A stretch of DNA of 64,000 nucleotides from G965198795 sp965198795 (GTDB lineage Bacteria; Pseudomonadota; Alphaproteobacteria; Rhodospirillales; Casp-alpha2), in contig OZ240674.1 of the NCBI GenBank assembly GCA_965198795.1, positions 2,542,001-2,606,000 of the forward strand, read 5' to 3'. Of this stretch, positions 1 through 8,869 are shown piece by piece. The notes under the pieces are model-generated. The model was not told the origin of the DNA and searched no databases. It was given only the letters and a program-made list of their open reading frames with translations. The translations under genes and the position numbers were made by a program. Positions within the stretch are counted from its first letter, which is position 1. Every line of letters begins with the position of its first letter.

Positions 1-1
1 C

Positions 2-1564
2 GAGGTGGCCCGGGATCGGCGGCTTTGGCGCCAGACCTATTCCCAAGGCCGCGCCATGGGTGCCCTGGAGGCCGCCGGCGGCGCGCCGAACCGCCGGGGC
101 ACAACGATCATCTTCTCGCCCGATCCGGAAATTTTTGGGCCGCGCCCGCAGTTTCGCCCGGCGACCCTGCACCGCATGGCGCGCTCCAAGGCCTATCTTT
201 ACCGGGGCGTGGAAATCCGCTGGAGCGCCGCCCCGGGGCTTCTCGGCGCCGGCGATCCAACGCCGGCGGAGGCCACCTTCCACTTTCCAGGCGGTTTGGC
301 GGACTATCTGGAAGCGGCGCTCCATGACCGGAAAACGCTGACCAGCGCGCCGTTCGCCGGTGAGAGCAGATTGAACGGCGGGGAGGGCAAAGCGGAATGG
401 GCCATCGCCTGGCCCGTGGACGAGGACGGTTTTTGCCAAAGCTACTGCAACACCGTGCCCACCCCCCTGGGCGGCACGCACGAGGCGGGCCTTAAATCCG
501 CCCTGCTTCGCGGCCTAAAGGCCTACGCGGAACTGGCCGGCAATAAGCAAGCCGCCAAGGTCATGGCCGACGACGTCACAGGCGGCGCGGCGATCATGCT
601 GTCCGCCTTCATCCCGAACCCGCAATTCCAGGGCCAAACCAAGGAAAAGCTGGCGGCGGCGGACGCGCATAAGCTCGTCGAGACCGCCGTCCGCGATCAT
701 TTCGATCACTGGCTGTCCGGCGCGCCGGAGCAAGCCAACGCAATTTTGGAGCGCGCCGTCGAACGGGCGGAAATGCGTCTCAAGCGCCGGGCGGCGAAGG
801 AAACCAAACGCCAGTCCGCCACTAAACGGGTGCGCCTGCCCGGCAAGCTGACGGACTGCACCCGGAAAACCCGGGACGGTACGGAACTTTATCTGGTCGA
901 GGGGGACTCGGCCGGCGGCTCCGCCAAACAAGCCCGCCAGCGTGAAACCCAGGCGATCCTGCCGCTTCGGGGCAAGATACTGAACGTGGCCAGCGCGTCC
1001 GCCGACAAGCTGCGGGCCAACCAGGAACTCAAGGACCTCATGGAAGCGCTCGGATGCGGCTGCGGCGACGCCTTTATCGAGGACGATCTGCGCTACGACA
1101 AAATCATCGTCATGACCGACGCGGACGTCGATGGAGCCCATATCGCGTCCCTTTTAATGACGTTTTTTTTCAAAGAGATACCGGGACTTATTGCGACGGG
1201 ACATTTGTATCTCGCCATGCCGCCGCTCTATCGATTGGCCCAAGGCGGCAAAGTGGCTTACGCGCGCGACGACGATCACAAGGACGAGTTGATGGCGGGT
1301 GAGTTCAAAGGCCGCGGCAAGGTGGAAATCAGCCGCTTCAAGGGCCTGGGCGAAATGCCGCCGGCGCAACTCCGCGACACCACCATGGACCCGGAGAAAC
1401 GAACTCTGCTCCGCGTCAGCATCCCCGGCGGGCCGGAAGATGACGCCATTCTCCAGGCCCGCGAAACCGACCGCCTGGTCGAGGCGCTCATGGGCAAGAA
1501 AGCCGAGAGCCGCTTTCAGTTCATTCAGGAAAACGCCCGGTTCGTCGAAGATATCGACGTCTAG
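2..1564 (+). CDS. parE: DNA topoisomerase IV subunit B, 5'-truncated by the window edge
   Basis: ATPase/TOPRIM subunit of topoisomerase IV, which with ParC decatenates daughter chromosomes. The frame is already open at the edge (first whole codon at base 2), so the N-terminal GHKL ATPase part is outside; about 520 residues are visible. TOPRIM motifs are plain: LVEGDSAGGSA near visible residue 300, the metal-binding DADVDGAH near 375 and FKGLGEMPP near 445. The segment TGHLYLAMPPLYRL and the short C-terminus ending in DIDV fit ParE better than GyrB, but that choice is inference. It stops with TAG and is followed by repeat-rich DNA with no clear terminator. Confidence 0.92.
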   Translation, partial: EVARDRRLWRQTYSQGRAMGALEAAGGAPNRRGTTIIFSPDPEIFGPRPQFRPATLHRMARSKAYLYRGVEIRWSAAPGLLGAGDPTPAEATFHFPGGLADYLEAALHDRKTLTSAPFAGESRLNGGEGKAEWAIAWPVDEDGFCQSYCNTVPTPLGGTHEAGLKSALLRGLKAYAELAGNKQAAKVMADDVTGGAAIMLSAFIPNPQFQGQTKEKLAAADAHKLVETAVRDHFDHWLSGAPEQANAILERAVERAEMRLKRRAAKETKRQSATKRVRLPGKLTDCTRKTRDGTELYLVEGDSAGGSAKQARQRETQAILPLRGKILNVASASADKLRANQELKDLMEALGCGCGDAFIEDDLRYDKIIVMTDADVDGAHIASLLMTFFFKEIPGLIATGHLYLAMPPLYRLAQGGKVAYARDDDHKDELMAGEFKGRGKVEISRFKGLGEMPPAQLRDTTMDPEKRTLLRVSIPGGPEDDAILQARETDRLVEALMGKKAESRFQFIQENARFVEDIDV

Positions 1565-1747
1565 AGCGTTGTGACATTGAATATATTCACACCCCGCGTT
1601 TTTGACATGGTTGACGCGTTCGCGGGGCGCGCGCGCTGGCGTTCGGGACGCTGATGACGGCCCCTCGGACGCCGCCCGCGTCCCTTCGTTCGTCCTTTCG
1701 GAACCGATGCGTCGGCTTCTAAAAAAACGCATTCGCCGCATTCGCGC

Positions 1748-1900
1748 CCTTCCCGCGCAGGCGGGGTCTGCATGACGGTCTCACATGGAGCCGATCCGCA
1801 CCCCCGCGCAGGCGGGGATCCAGACCGCCCTTCGTCACGCATGACCGGCCGCCACTCACGATAAGCCGGAACGCGGGCCGCCCGGCTAGATTCCCGCCAT
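1748..1900 (-). repeat. Dispersed palindromic-ended repeat, copy A (reverse orientation) plus an extra end
   Basis: From about 1798 the sequence reads as the reverse complement of the repeats at 40902-41032 and 57632-57759: the end motif CCCGCGCAGGCGGG, then CCAGACCGCCCTT, a middle with CCGGCC and CACGATAAGCCGGAACG, and GCGGGCCGCCCGGCT at the far end. A second end motif (TTCCCGCGCAGGCGGGG) sits at 1750-1767. No coding potential was seen. It looks like a small non-autonomous mobile element or REP-like repeat. Confidence 0.7.
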
Positions 1901-1977
1901 GGGCTATTCCGAAGGATCGGGAATGAGGGATCGAACTGCTTTGAAAGCCATAAATCGGCTCCGCCTAGCGTTGCTTC

Positions 1978-2449
1978 CGGTTAGGTATACGCATATCCGG
2001 AGTTTCCGGGATGGTTTTTGCATTGCCGGGGCGCGAGCCGAGCCGGGGCGCGAGCTGATCAAGGAGAGTTCCGGTTTGCCGCCATGCGCCTTCTTTGGTT
2101 CTTTCCCCGGCTCTTCTCATTAACCTTTCGGGCTTCGCGAAGAGCTGTTCGACGGGGGTCAGCTCTGGGCTGTATGGCGGTAAAAAGAAGATGTGCGCTC
2201 CCGCCTCGCGAATGGCTTTGCGGACGGCGTCTCTCTTGCGGGATGACGGATCGTCCAGCATCGCCACGTCATCACGTCATCACGTCACCACGCCGCCAAG
2301 CTTCGGAATGGGCGCCAAGAACCCCCGCGCCCATGCGAGGAAACGCCCGGCGGTGAGCGGTTCCTCGAAACCGCAAGGAGCGCTAACGCCGTCATGCCCC
2401 GGACCCGCAACGAAGGTCATGGTCATCCAGCGGCCGCCAGGAGCCTTTA
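1978..2449 (-). pseudogene. IS630-family transposase, C-terminal part (interrupted and frameshifted)
   Basis: The minus strand codes for the second half of an IS630-type DDE transposase: TFVAGPGHDGV and FLAWARGFLAPIPK in 2310-2430, then AIREAGAHIFFLPPYSPEL followed by VEQLFAK (the hallmark PYSPxLxPxEQ motif) in 2060-2260. The two blocks are in different frames, separated at 2263-2290 by a run of CATCACGT repeats that replaces the usual MDNLGSHK stretch. The last residues (NSGYA-like) are again shifted. Its N-terminal part lies at 3780-4116 on the other side of an IS256-type element; roughly 40 residues of the middle appear lost. Confidence 0.8.
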
Positions 2450-2484
2450 GGGACTGTCAGACAGTTTGCGCCTGTGCCGATTTA

Positions 2485-3722
2485 TCACACAGTGAGGAAT
2501 CGTTCGCCGAAGATGATGGCGAACTGTGTTTTCGCCCCGGTCCATTCACGCGGCGGCCGCTTCCAAGACCGGACCGCATGATTGAGCGCCAGATATAACA
2601 GCTTTGCCGCCGCGTCGTCACGGGGGAAGCGACCTCGCGTTCTGACGGCCTCGCGTTCTGACGGGACAGCGGATTTTCGCGTTCAAGGGCTCGATAGCAT
2701 TGGTGGTGTGGATCATCCGCCGCACCGCTTTGGGGAAAGCGAAGAAGGGGATGACCTGCTCCCATTTGCGCCGCCAACTTTGCGCGATGGCCGGATATCT
2801 TTTCCCCCGCGGCCCAGCCTCGAACTCAGCCAAGGCGGCCAGGCCGGCGTCCGCGTCGGCGGCGCGGCGGACGGCTTTCAGCTCCCGCGCCGCATGTTTG
2901 CGATCCTTCCATGAGGCAAAATTCATGGAATTTCATAGAATGACGGATCAGGCGCACGATGCAGGTTTGCACGGTGGCGTGCGGAAAGGTGGCGTTGAAG
3001 GTGGCGTTGACCGCTTCGGGGAACCCCTTGAGGCCATCGACGGCGGCGATCACGATATCCTGGACGCCCCGGTTCTTCCGTTCGTTCATCACCCGAAGCC
3101 AGAACGTGGCGCCTTCCGTTTGTTCGATCCACAAGCCCAGGATCTCCCGGGCGCCGTCCGGCAGGACCGCGAGCGCACTGTAGACGGCCTTGTTGCGGAC
3201 AAAACCCTCGTCACCGATTTTGACCCCGATGGCGTCGAAGAAGACGATGGCGTAGCAGGCGTCCAGGGCCCGGTTCCGCCATTCGGCGGCGTCCTCCAAA
3301 ATGGCGTCCGTGACCGTCGGGATCAGGTCCGGCGACACATCGACGCCGTACAGTTCCTCAAGGCGGCCGCAGATCTCGCGAACCGTCACGCCGCGCGCGT
3401 ACATGGAGATGATCTTGTCGCCGAAGTCCGGGAAACGGCGCTGGTATTTGGCAATCAGCTTTGGATTGAAGGCGCCCGAACGGTCACGCGGAATATCCAG
3501 CGTAACCTTCGGCGTGCCCGTCAGAACCGTCTTTTGAAAGCGGCCGTTCGCCGGTTCCGACGCCCCGCATCCGCCTCTGTCTCAAGGTGCGCCCAGCTCC
3601 GCGTTCAGAACACGCTCCGAAAGCGCCTTCTTCAATTCATCAAGCAGACCATCGCGCCTAAATACGGCCGCAGGATCGCGATCTGACAACAATGCATCCA
3701 AAACTTCTTGCTCGACAGCCAT
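2485..3722 (-). pseudogene. IS256-family (Mutator) transposase, frameshifted
   Basis: ATG at 3722 begins MAVEQEVLDALLSDRDPAA, the usual IS256 N-terminus. The core spans DAIGVKIGDEGFV (catalytic Asp of DDE), EGATFWLRVMNELK-like residues and VIAAVDGLKGFPEA (second Asp), then HTTNAIEPLNAKIR and a C-terminal block ending FGERFLTV before TGA at 2485-2487. At least three breaks destroy the frame: near 3590, near 2925 (a 10-bp imperfect duplication around ATGAAATTCC) and at 2633-2664, where a perfect 16-bp tandem duplication shifts the frame. Removing one 16-bp copy restores the family sequence through to the stop. Confidence 0.85.
2633..2664. repeat. Perfect 16-bp tandem duplication inside the IS256 transposase
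   Basis: CCTCGCGTTCTGACGG occurs twice in direct succession. Deleting one copy restores the reading frame from LNAKIRCPVRTRG to RFPRDDAAAKLLYLAL, so the duplication is a secondary inactivating mutation. Confidence 0.95.
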
Positions 3723-3779
3723 AGGATGCTCCTTTCTTTTCCATCACTATGGCCCAGGCACAAAATTACGGACAGTCCC

Positions 3780-4116
3780 GTCCCTTCCTTGCGGAAGAAC
3801 TTCGCCAGCATGGATGGAACGGCCTTGATCCCGTGACCCGCGCCCCGAGGTCCCGGCAAAGCGCCGCGAGAGTGAGATCAGGATTCTTCTCAATCCGCCT
3901 CGAAAGCCGCGTGCGCGCCGAAGGCGGAGCAGACCGGCGCAGCCCCCCGGTTCCAACCCCGGTTCCAATCGGACGCCGCCGCTCATCACGCACCGCCGCG
4001 TCAACCCATTCGGCCGCGGTCGAAGCACTGAGACCAAACCGCATGGCCGCACTGCGGCGGGTCGCGCCGCCGTCCAAAACCGCGTCAATCACATGGTCCG
4101 TCAAATCCTGATCCAA
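3780..4116 (-). pseudogene. IS630-family transposase, N-terminal part
   Basis: From a TTG at 4116 the minus strand encodes a helix-turn-helix start of the IS630 type (DLTDHVIDAVLDGG, AAMRFGLSASTAAEWV), then DLTLAALCRDLGARVTG and, after a one-base shift, VPSMLAKFFRKEGTG, which corresponds to the family's VSTVWRFLRRRGLT region. It ends where the IS256-type element begins. The remaining part of the same gene is at 1978-2449. Confidence 0.8.
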
Positions 4117-4413
4117 AGCTTTCGGCGTAAAGGCTAGCCTCCTCGTTCCAGCCTCTATCTTGAACCATCAATTCGGCAACTTCGATTCAAGCTGTTCGAA
4201 ACAGACTCTAATTTCATAACGCCTTAGTCCGTCGCGTTTACGCGGGGCGCTCCCTCACCCGGGCGCGTTAACGTCCGCATCCTTTCCCTTGGAAAAAGGA
4301 ATTTCTGGAAAAATCCCGTCATTCCAGAGAAAGCCGGAACCCGTCTCAAACGGAAAACCCAGGCTTTTGCGTGGGTAACCCAGCAGGCCGCGAACCCATT
4401 AACAGCTCCGGTT
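4117..4413. other. Non-coding spacer between IS630 remnant and argC
   Basis: No plausible gene, RNA or strong hairpin was recognised in these 297 bases; it probably holds the outer end of the IS630-type element. Confidence 0.5.
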
Positions 4414-5397
4414 CTAGCCGGCCAGCTCGTAATCCGCGCGCGCGGTGTCGAGCCCCGCCCCCTCGTCCGCGCCGATCATCAGGTTGAGGCACTGCACAGC
4501 CTGGCCGGACGCCCCTTTGCCCAGGTTATCCAAGAGCGCGCAGAGAACGGCGACGCCGTTCTCTGGATTTGCGAACACGAAGAGCCGCAAGTGATTGGTG
4601 CCGTTGAGGCCCTCAGGCTCAATGTGGCCCATGCCAAGACTCTCTTTCAGCGGGGCGGCGGAGACGAAACGCCGTCCCTGGTAATGCCCGGCCAGGACCC
4701 GGTGCAGATCCTCCGCCGACGGCGCGCCGTTCAGCGTCCGCAGCGCCAGCGGGATTTGCACCACCATGCCCTGCATGTAACCAGCGACGCTGGGAACGAA
4801 GACCGGCGCGAAATCGAGACCGCCATAGCGCTGGATTTCCGGCAAATGCTTGTGGTTCAGTCCCAGGGCGTAGGTCCTGACCGCCGCCGCGATATGATCC
4901 GGCGCGTTCTTGTCCTGGAACGCGCGAATCAGCTTCTTGCCGCCGCCGGAGTAACCCGACACCGCGTTGATGGCGACCGCATGGTCTGGCGCCATGACGC
5001 CCGCCTTAACCAGCGGATAAAGCAACGCCACAGAGGCCACGGCGTAACACCCCGTGTTGGCGACGCGTTTAGCGGACGCGATCACTTCCGGCTGCCCGGC
5101 GTCGTACTCCGGAAACCCATAGGTCCAACCCTCGGATATCCGGTGAGCCGTCGAGGCGTCGATGACACGGGTAGTCCCGTTGGTGATCAGCGAAACGGAC
5201 TCGCGCGCCGCATCATCCGGCAGGCAGAGGATGGCCACATCCGCCGCATTCAGCATCCCGGCCCGCGCCTCTTTGTCTTTGCGTCTGTCTTCGCCGAGCG
5301 AGAGAAGCTCAATGTCGTCCCGACCGATCAGGCGCTCTCTGATTTGGAGCCCCGTCGTTCCCGCTTCACCGTCAATGAAAATTCTTGCCGCCGTCAT
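4414..5397 (-). CDS. argC: N-acetyl-gamma-glutamyl-phosphate reductase (short, type 2 ArgC)
   Basis: Catalyses the NADPH-dependent third step of arginine synthesis in the cytoplasm. The 327-residue protein starts MTAARIFIDGEAGTTGLQI, giving the NAD(P)-binding loop GEAGTTG; the nucleophilic cysteine is in VANTGCYAV (near residue 115) and the conserved NGTNHLRLF follows near 260. The short length and N-terminus mark the type 2 family. ATG at 5397 is preferred to an upstream in-frame ATG at 5430 because GGAGGAA sits about 7 bases before it and the family begins here. No arginine genes are adjacent. Confidence 0.93.
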   Translation of the reverse strand: MTAARIFIDGEAGTTGLQIRERLIGRDDIELLSLGEDRRKDKEARAGMLNAADVAILCLPDDAARESVSLITNGTTRVIDASTAHRISEGWTYGFPEYDAGQPEVIASAKRVANTGCYAVASVALLYPLVKAGVMAPDHAVAINAVSGYSGGGKKLIRAFQDKNAPDHIAAAVRTYALGLNHKHLPEIQRYGGLDFAPVFVPSVAGYMQGMVVQIPLALRTLNGAPSAEDLHRVLAGHYQGRRFVSAAPLKESLGMGHIEPEGLNGTNHLRLFVFANPENGVAVLCALLDNLGKGASGQAVQCLNLMIGADEGAGLDTARADYELAG

Positions 5398-5564
5398 GTC
5401 ATTCTTCCTCCGGCCCCACCCTGGCGCCAATTACCGGTTTCCGGGGTGATTTCGTCTGTCCGGATATCCAACATTCATAAACTCGCGCGCGTTCACGCCT
5501 TCGAAGCCGGCGAGGTTTAGCAACTGGCGGGGCGTTCGCGCAATCCCGCAAATGGCGAGACCGC

Positions 5565-6287
5565 TCAGCCGGCCAGTTCGGCCCTATGGGCCTCGACCAG
5601 ATCCGCCATGGAGTTGAAGCGGAAGTCATAGCCCGGCACGTCGCCCGGATGCATGGTGGCGCCGAAGCCTTCTTGATCGTGGCGGCGATAGATCCAGCAG
5701 TTCGCGAGGCCAAACCTGTTCGCCGGCCCGTGGTCGTGGAACATGCTTTCCGCCGTATGCAGAATGTCGGGGACGCCCAACCCCAAGCGCTCCAGATTGG
5801 CCAGCATATACTCGAAATTCCGGTCCCTCGGTTTATAGGACCCGATGTCGCCCGCCGTATAAACAGCGTCGAAATGAACGCCAAGTTTCTCATTCGAACG
5901 CGCGAAGCTGGCATTGTCGCAGTTGGTCAGCACAATCAGCTTGTAATACCGTTTCAGGTACGCCAATGCCTCGGCGCTGTCCTCGAACGCGGGCCAACGC
6001 CCGACGGACGCGCCGTACCTCAAACACGCGTCCCACGTGACGTCAACGCCCCATTCTTCCGCCAAGCGCCGGTAAACGACGGCCAGAAGATCGCTGTAGC
6101 TCTTCGCCGGCGCATAGGTCTGCGTGGTGGACTCGTGATATGCGTGCGCTTCCAGAATGTCGTTTCGCGTCAGACTCCCGCCCGCCTTTTCGGTCAGCGG
6201 CTTCAAGCCGTTCACCATGCCAGACTCCCAATCGATCAGGGTGCCGTAAACGTCGAAGGTGAGCGCTTTGTAGTCCGAGAGTTTCAT
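5565..6287 (-). CDS. HAD-superfamily hydrolase, haloacid dehalogenase type II-like
   Basis: A 240-residue haloacid dehalogenase-like hydrolase. Motif I is FDVYGTLIDWE (nucleophile Asp near residue 11), motif II VLTNCDN near 120, motif III lysine in GSYKPRDRNF near 150 and the acidic motif IV region ESMFHDHGPAN near 180. Members remove halide from 2-haloacids or dephosphorylate small molecules; the substrate here cannot be told. ATG at 6287 is chosen because GGAGA lies just upstream and the family starts there; longer frames to 6428 add no conserved sequence. It stands alone, next to IS debris. Confidence 0.85.
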   Translation of the reverse strand: MKLSDYKALTFDVYGTLIDWESGMVNGLKPLTEKAGGSLTRNDILEAHAYHESTTQTYAPAKSYSDLLAVVYRRLAEEWGVDVTWDACLRYGASVGRWPAFEDSAEALAYLKRYYKLIVLTNCDNASFARSNEKLGVHFDAVYTAGDIGSYKPRDRNFEYMLANLERLGLGVPDILHTAESMFHDHGPANRFGLANCWIYRRHDQEGFGATMHPGDVPGYDFRFNSMADLVEAHRAELAG

Positions 6288-6420
6288 CACATGTCTCCAT
6301 CCGGTGTTGACGTCGAAGGGAGAGTGCGTTGATCGAAAACATTCATAAAGTGAATTATTTTTAGAGACTGCCCCAGATAACCCGGGTTTGGAGTTGTCAT
6401 GACAAACTTTCCGGGGCGTC

Positions 6421-6830
6421 ATGCGCAAGAGCCGTCTCGGTCACTACGAACAGGGTCGTTTGATTGAGCATTTCGTGTTTGGCCCGGCGGCCTTGACGGC
6501 GGCCGGTTCGTGCGGGGCGAACCGTAAGACGGCGGCGTGTTTTTTCGCCGTCCACGCGCGATCATCGTCTTTGCGCCCGGCGCCGAGAGCGAAGCCCTGT
6601 TCGATGGCGGGGCCGGGGTGGAAGGGGACGAGAGTTACTCCAGCGGCAACCGAAAGGGAAAGCGGGCCTGCGGCGCGGCGGGAAAAGCGCCGGTATCCGG
6701 CTTGTCGAAGCGGGGCGGCAAGGTCTACGCCTCTACGCCAGGGTCATTCCCGGCGACGGCCCGCCCGGTCTCTTCGTCACCCTGGTTTTTCAGGCCGGTT
6801 CTTTCAGGTTTGATGGTGTGGTTAAGCGCC
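6421..6830 (+). pseudogene. IS1595/IS1016-type transposase, N-terminal remnant
   Basis: MRKSRLGHYEQGRLIEHFV is the standard start of IS1016-group transposases, followed by ANRKTAACFF. After a frame change the text ESYSSGNRKGKRACGAAGK and LSKRGGKVYA corresponds to the DESYFGGxRKGKRGRGA and KRGGKVYT region with the first catalytic Asp. Later sequence is unrelated. A possible terminal repeat (GACTGCCCCAGATAA) lies at 6366-6380. Confidence 0.8.
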
Positions 6831-6890
6831 GCTGTCAAAACCGCCAACCCTCTATCAAAACTGGTAACTCTCTATCAAAACTGGTAACCC
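6831..6890. repeat. 20-bp tandem repeat, three units
   Basis: TCTATCAAAACTGGTAACTC at 6851-6870 is followed by a near-identical copy at 6871-6890 and preceded by a degenerate copy (GCTGTCAAAACCGCCAACCC) at 6831-6850. No gene overlaps it. Confidence 0.9.
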
Positions 6891-6985
6891 CCGCCCCTTT
6901 CAAAAAGCGGTGAGAGCGGCGTCAGATCAAGTCTGAAATGCTACACCTTAGTTAACCGGACCGCGAAGGTCCCGCGCCCCCGCTT

Positions 6986-7042
6986 TGTCATTCCCGCGAA
7001 GGCGGGAATCCAGAACTGCCTTTGCCGCTCGATCACTGACCA
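6986..7042 (-). repeat. Partial copy of the dispersed palindromic-ended repeat
   Basis: GTCATTCCCGCGAAGGCGGG then AATCCAGAACTGCCTTTGCCGCTCGATCACTGACCATCA matches the complement of the right half of the repeat at 40902-41032 (TGATGGCCAGTGATCGAGCGGCAAGGG). It is cut off after about 57 bases. Confidence 0.7.
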
Positions 7043-7222
7043 TCAGCGTCCGTAACCCCGCTTTTTAATGATCGATTGATACGAGTTGTCTTCAGCAAGC
7101 CGCATCTGCTCATTCAGCCCGCCTAATAGCTTACGAAGGCGTTTCAGTTCCGGGCTGTTGTTGTTCAGACGTTCCAATGCAACAAGGTTCCGTGCGTTAA
7201 TTTTAAACGTCCTGAAAATATT
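7043..7222 (-). pseudogene. Short unrecognised coding remnant
   Basis: An open minus-strand stretch of roughly 60 codons ending at TGA 7043-7045 contains a charged, coil-like segment (NNNSPELKRLRKLLGGLNE, then MRLAEDNSYQS). Its base composition is more AT-rich than its neighbours. It lacks a start codon with a ribosome binding site and I do not recognise the family, so it may be the tail of a lost gene or chance. Confidence 0.25.
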
Positions 7223-7263
7223 TTTCTTTCAGAACCAGAAATCGTCATCTGAAAATATTGTTA

Positions 7264-7660
7264 TAGGGTCTGACATAGATAAGGTTTGGTGGTTTTACTT
7301 AAACTGCCATTGTTGCAATGTCTTGTTGAGATTTGCAACGGGTCGGTAGTTGAAACGCCGTTCACACTCTTTCAAGAACAAATGAACGTGCTCTTTGGGG
7401 ACGCCATTATATCGCCGGGGATGCCATTATACGCCGGAGACGCCTCTTTGCTTGGTTCCAGAAGTTTTCAACGCCATTGATGTGATTGGCGTCCGCCGCA
7501 AACAGTTCGGAGTGATTGATCCGCAAATGGTGGAACTCTGACACATCCAGCACGTCATAGGCTCTGAAGGTGTCGGCGTAGACAATGGAGTGGGGCCTCA
7601 CCTTCTCCCTGATGATAGGAAAAAGCGTTTCAGAACGGGCATGCGGGATGATCATGGCAT
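7264..7660 (-). pseudogene. IS1595/IS1016-type transposase, C-terminal remnant with terminal repeat
   Basis: The minus strand encodes TLFPIIREKVRPHSIVYAD, FRAYDVLDVSEFHHLRINH, then HINGVENFWNQAKRRLRR, the second half of an IS1016-group transposase with its catalytic residues. An approximately 20-bp tandem duplication at 7398-7437 breaks the frame; beyond it, NGVPKEHVHLFLKECERRF and a natural end QWQFK with TAA at 7295 follow. The outer end GGGTCTGACATAGATAAG (7266-7283) resembles the IS1016 terminal repeat. The N-terminal half is missing. Confidence 0.8.
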
Positions 7661-7674
7661 GGGCATGGGCAAAG

Positions 7675-7729
7675 GCAAGCGGGTAACCGTCTGAGCGGAA
7701 ACCATTAGATAGGCCAGACCCTTTAATTA
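7675..7729 (+). repeat. Right end of an IS1595-type element, abutting the remnant above in opposite orientation
   Basis: GCGGGTAACCGTCTGAGC, then AAACCATTAGATAGG and CAGACCCTTTAA, repeats the 3' end of the intact copy (35118-35170) nearly base for base. It is on the plus strand, whereas the adjoining transposase remnant is on the minus strand, so two different copies have been joined. Confidence 0.75.
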
Positions 7730-7825
7730 ACACCACCGGCGCCGCGCTTCTTTTCGAGGGACGAACCACCTTGGCGTCCGCTCAACCGCGTCGCGCCCGC
7801 ATGGCGGCCGGGAGGGTTGAGCGAT

Positions 7826-8854
7826 CTATTTCCCGCCCAGCAGGCTTGGGAAATGCCGGGCCATCTCGGCGCCGTAGAGCGGCTTGTTGACCCCCTGGTG
7901 GCAGGTCGCGCAATTGACCTTCGCGACGTCGCCTGCCGGTCCCTTGCGGGTTGCCGGAAAAATCCCGCTTAGGGGCACGAGGTAATCATTATTGATCTCA
8001 CGCACCATGGCGATTCCCTGGTGCGCCTGGACGCGGGCGGGCGGGCTTTGCTCCCAATCGTAGAACCGGGCCGAGTTGTGGCAATGGGTGCAGTTGACGC
8101 CAAGCGATTTAGAGAAGTGGACCATCAAGGCGTAGGTCCACTCGGCGTCCCTTAAGTGGCGGTCGTGTCCTTGCGGAAGGGCGTCATACGGGATGACGGA
8201 GATTTGCTCCTCACCCAACAGGAAGGGCGTATAGGGATCGAAGGGCAGAGACGTGGTGCCGACGTTCTTCGACGCCAGATTCTGAAGATTGTCCCCGCGC
8301 CGCGAGCGGGCCATGCCGCCGGCCTGTTTCGGCATGGCGGCCGTGAACCAGATTTGCGACGGGACTGGTTTGCCGCCATGGCATGTAAAACAGGTGACGC
8401 CCGTCGATTTTACGTGAGCATCCCATTCGCTGTTGATGGCTTGGTTCATCAGCAGCATCTTGCGGGAAACGCGTTTTGTGTATTTTTCGTCGGACGCCAG
8501 ATTTTCGAGGTTGTGGCAGTATTCACACCCTTCTTCCGGAGAGACCCACTCGGTGATTGAGGCCATCAGACGATTGAATTGTTCCTCGTTCAGATCACCC
8601 AGCACCTGGAGGTTCTCATAGATTTCGGATACCGGTTGTCCGCCCGCTGGGACCGCTTCGGGGATTTCTGGAATTCCGGCGGCCGCGCGCGCCTCGGCCG
8701 CTTTTCTGGGATTGACGACACGCTCCATGGCAAGCCCCCGGTAACCGATCTGCTCGGCGTCCAGGGGCGGGCGGTCCCACGGTATGGTGAAGGCAAACGC
8801 GATCAACAGCAGACTTGCGAGTACGATCAACACGTTGGGAAATGCCGATTTCAT
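7826..8854 (-). CDS. pufC: Photosynthetic reaction centre tetrahaem cytochrome c subunit
   Basis: Re-reduces the photo-oxidised special pair from the periplasmic side. Four haem-binding motifs are present in order: CEYCH (near residue 112), CFTCH (157), CTHCH (257) and CATCH (317), in a 342-residue protein. The N-terminus has one hydrophobic segment (about residues 8-25) with no cysteine in a lipobox position, so it is probably held by an uncleaved helix rather than a lipid. It is the last gene of the puf operon, 15 bases after pufM. No strong terminator was seen downstream. Confidence 0.97.
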   Translation of the reverse strand: MKSAFPNVLIVLASLLLIAFAFTIPWDRPPLDAEQIGYRGLAMERVVNPRKAAEARAAAGIPEIPEAVPAGGQPVSEIYENLQVLGDLNEEQFNRLMASITEWVSPEEGCEYCHNLENLASDEKYTKRVSRKMLLMNQAINSEWDAHVKSTGVTCFTCHGGKPVPSQIWFTAAMPKQAGGMARSRRGDNLQNLASKNVGTTSLPFDPYTPFLLGEEQISVIPYDALPQGHDRHLRDAEWTYALMVHFSKSLGVNCTHCHNSARFYDWEQSPPARVQAHQGIAMVREINNDYLVPLSGIFPATRKGPAGDVAKVNCATCHQGVNKPLYGAEMARHFPSLLGGK

Positions 8855-8869
8855 GACTCCAGCCCTTCC

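Larger units (their letters stand above)
2450..3779 (-). mobile_element. IS256-family insertion sequence (about 1.33 kb), inactive
   Basis: The ends form an imperfect terminal inverted repeat: GGGACTGTC from 2450 continuing to GTGCC near 2477 matches the complement of 3751-3779 (GGCCCAGGCACAAA...GACAGTCCC). Length of about 1.33 kb and an internal Mutator-type transposase are typical of IS256. It lies inside an IS630-type transposase gene whose halves flank it on the same strand. I could not find a convincing 8-9 bp target duplication. Confidence 0.8.

Noticed and set aside
2440..3790. Target-site duplication of the IS256-type element
   Set aside because: The 8-10 bases on either side do not match convincingly.
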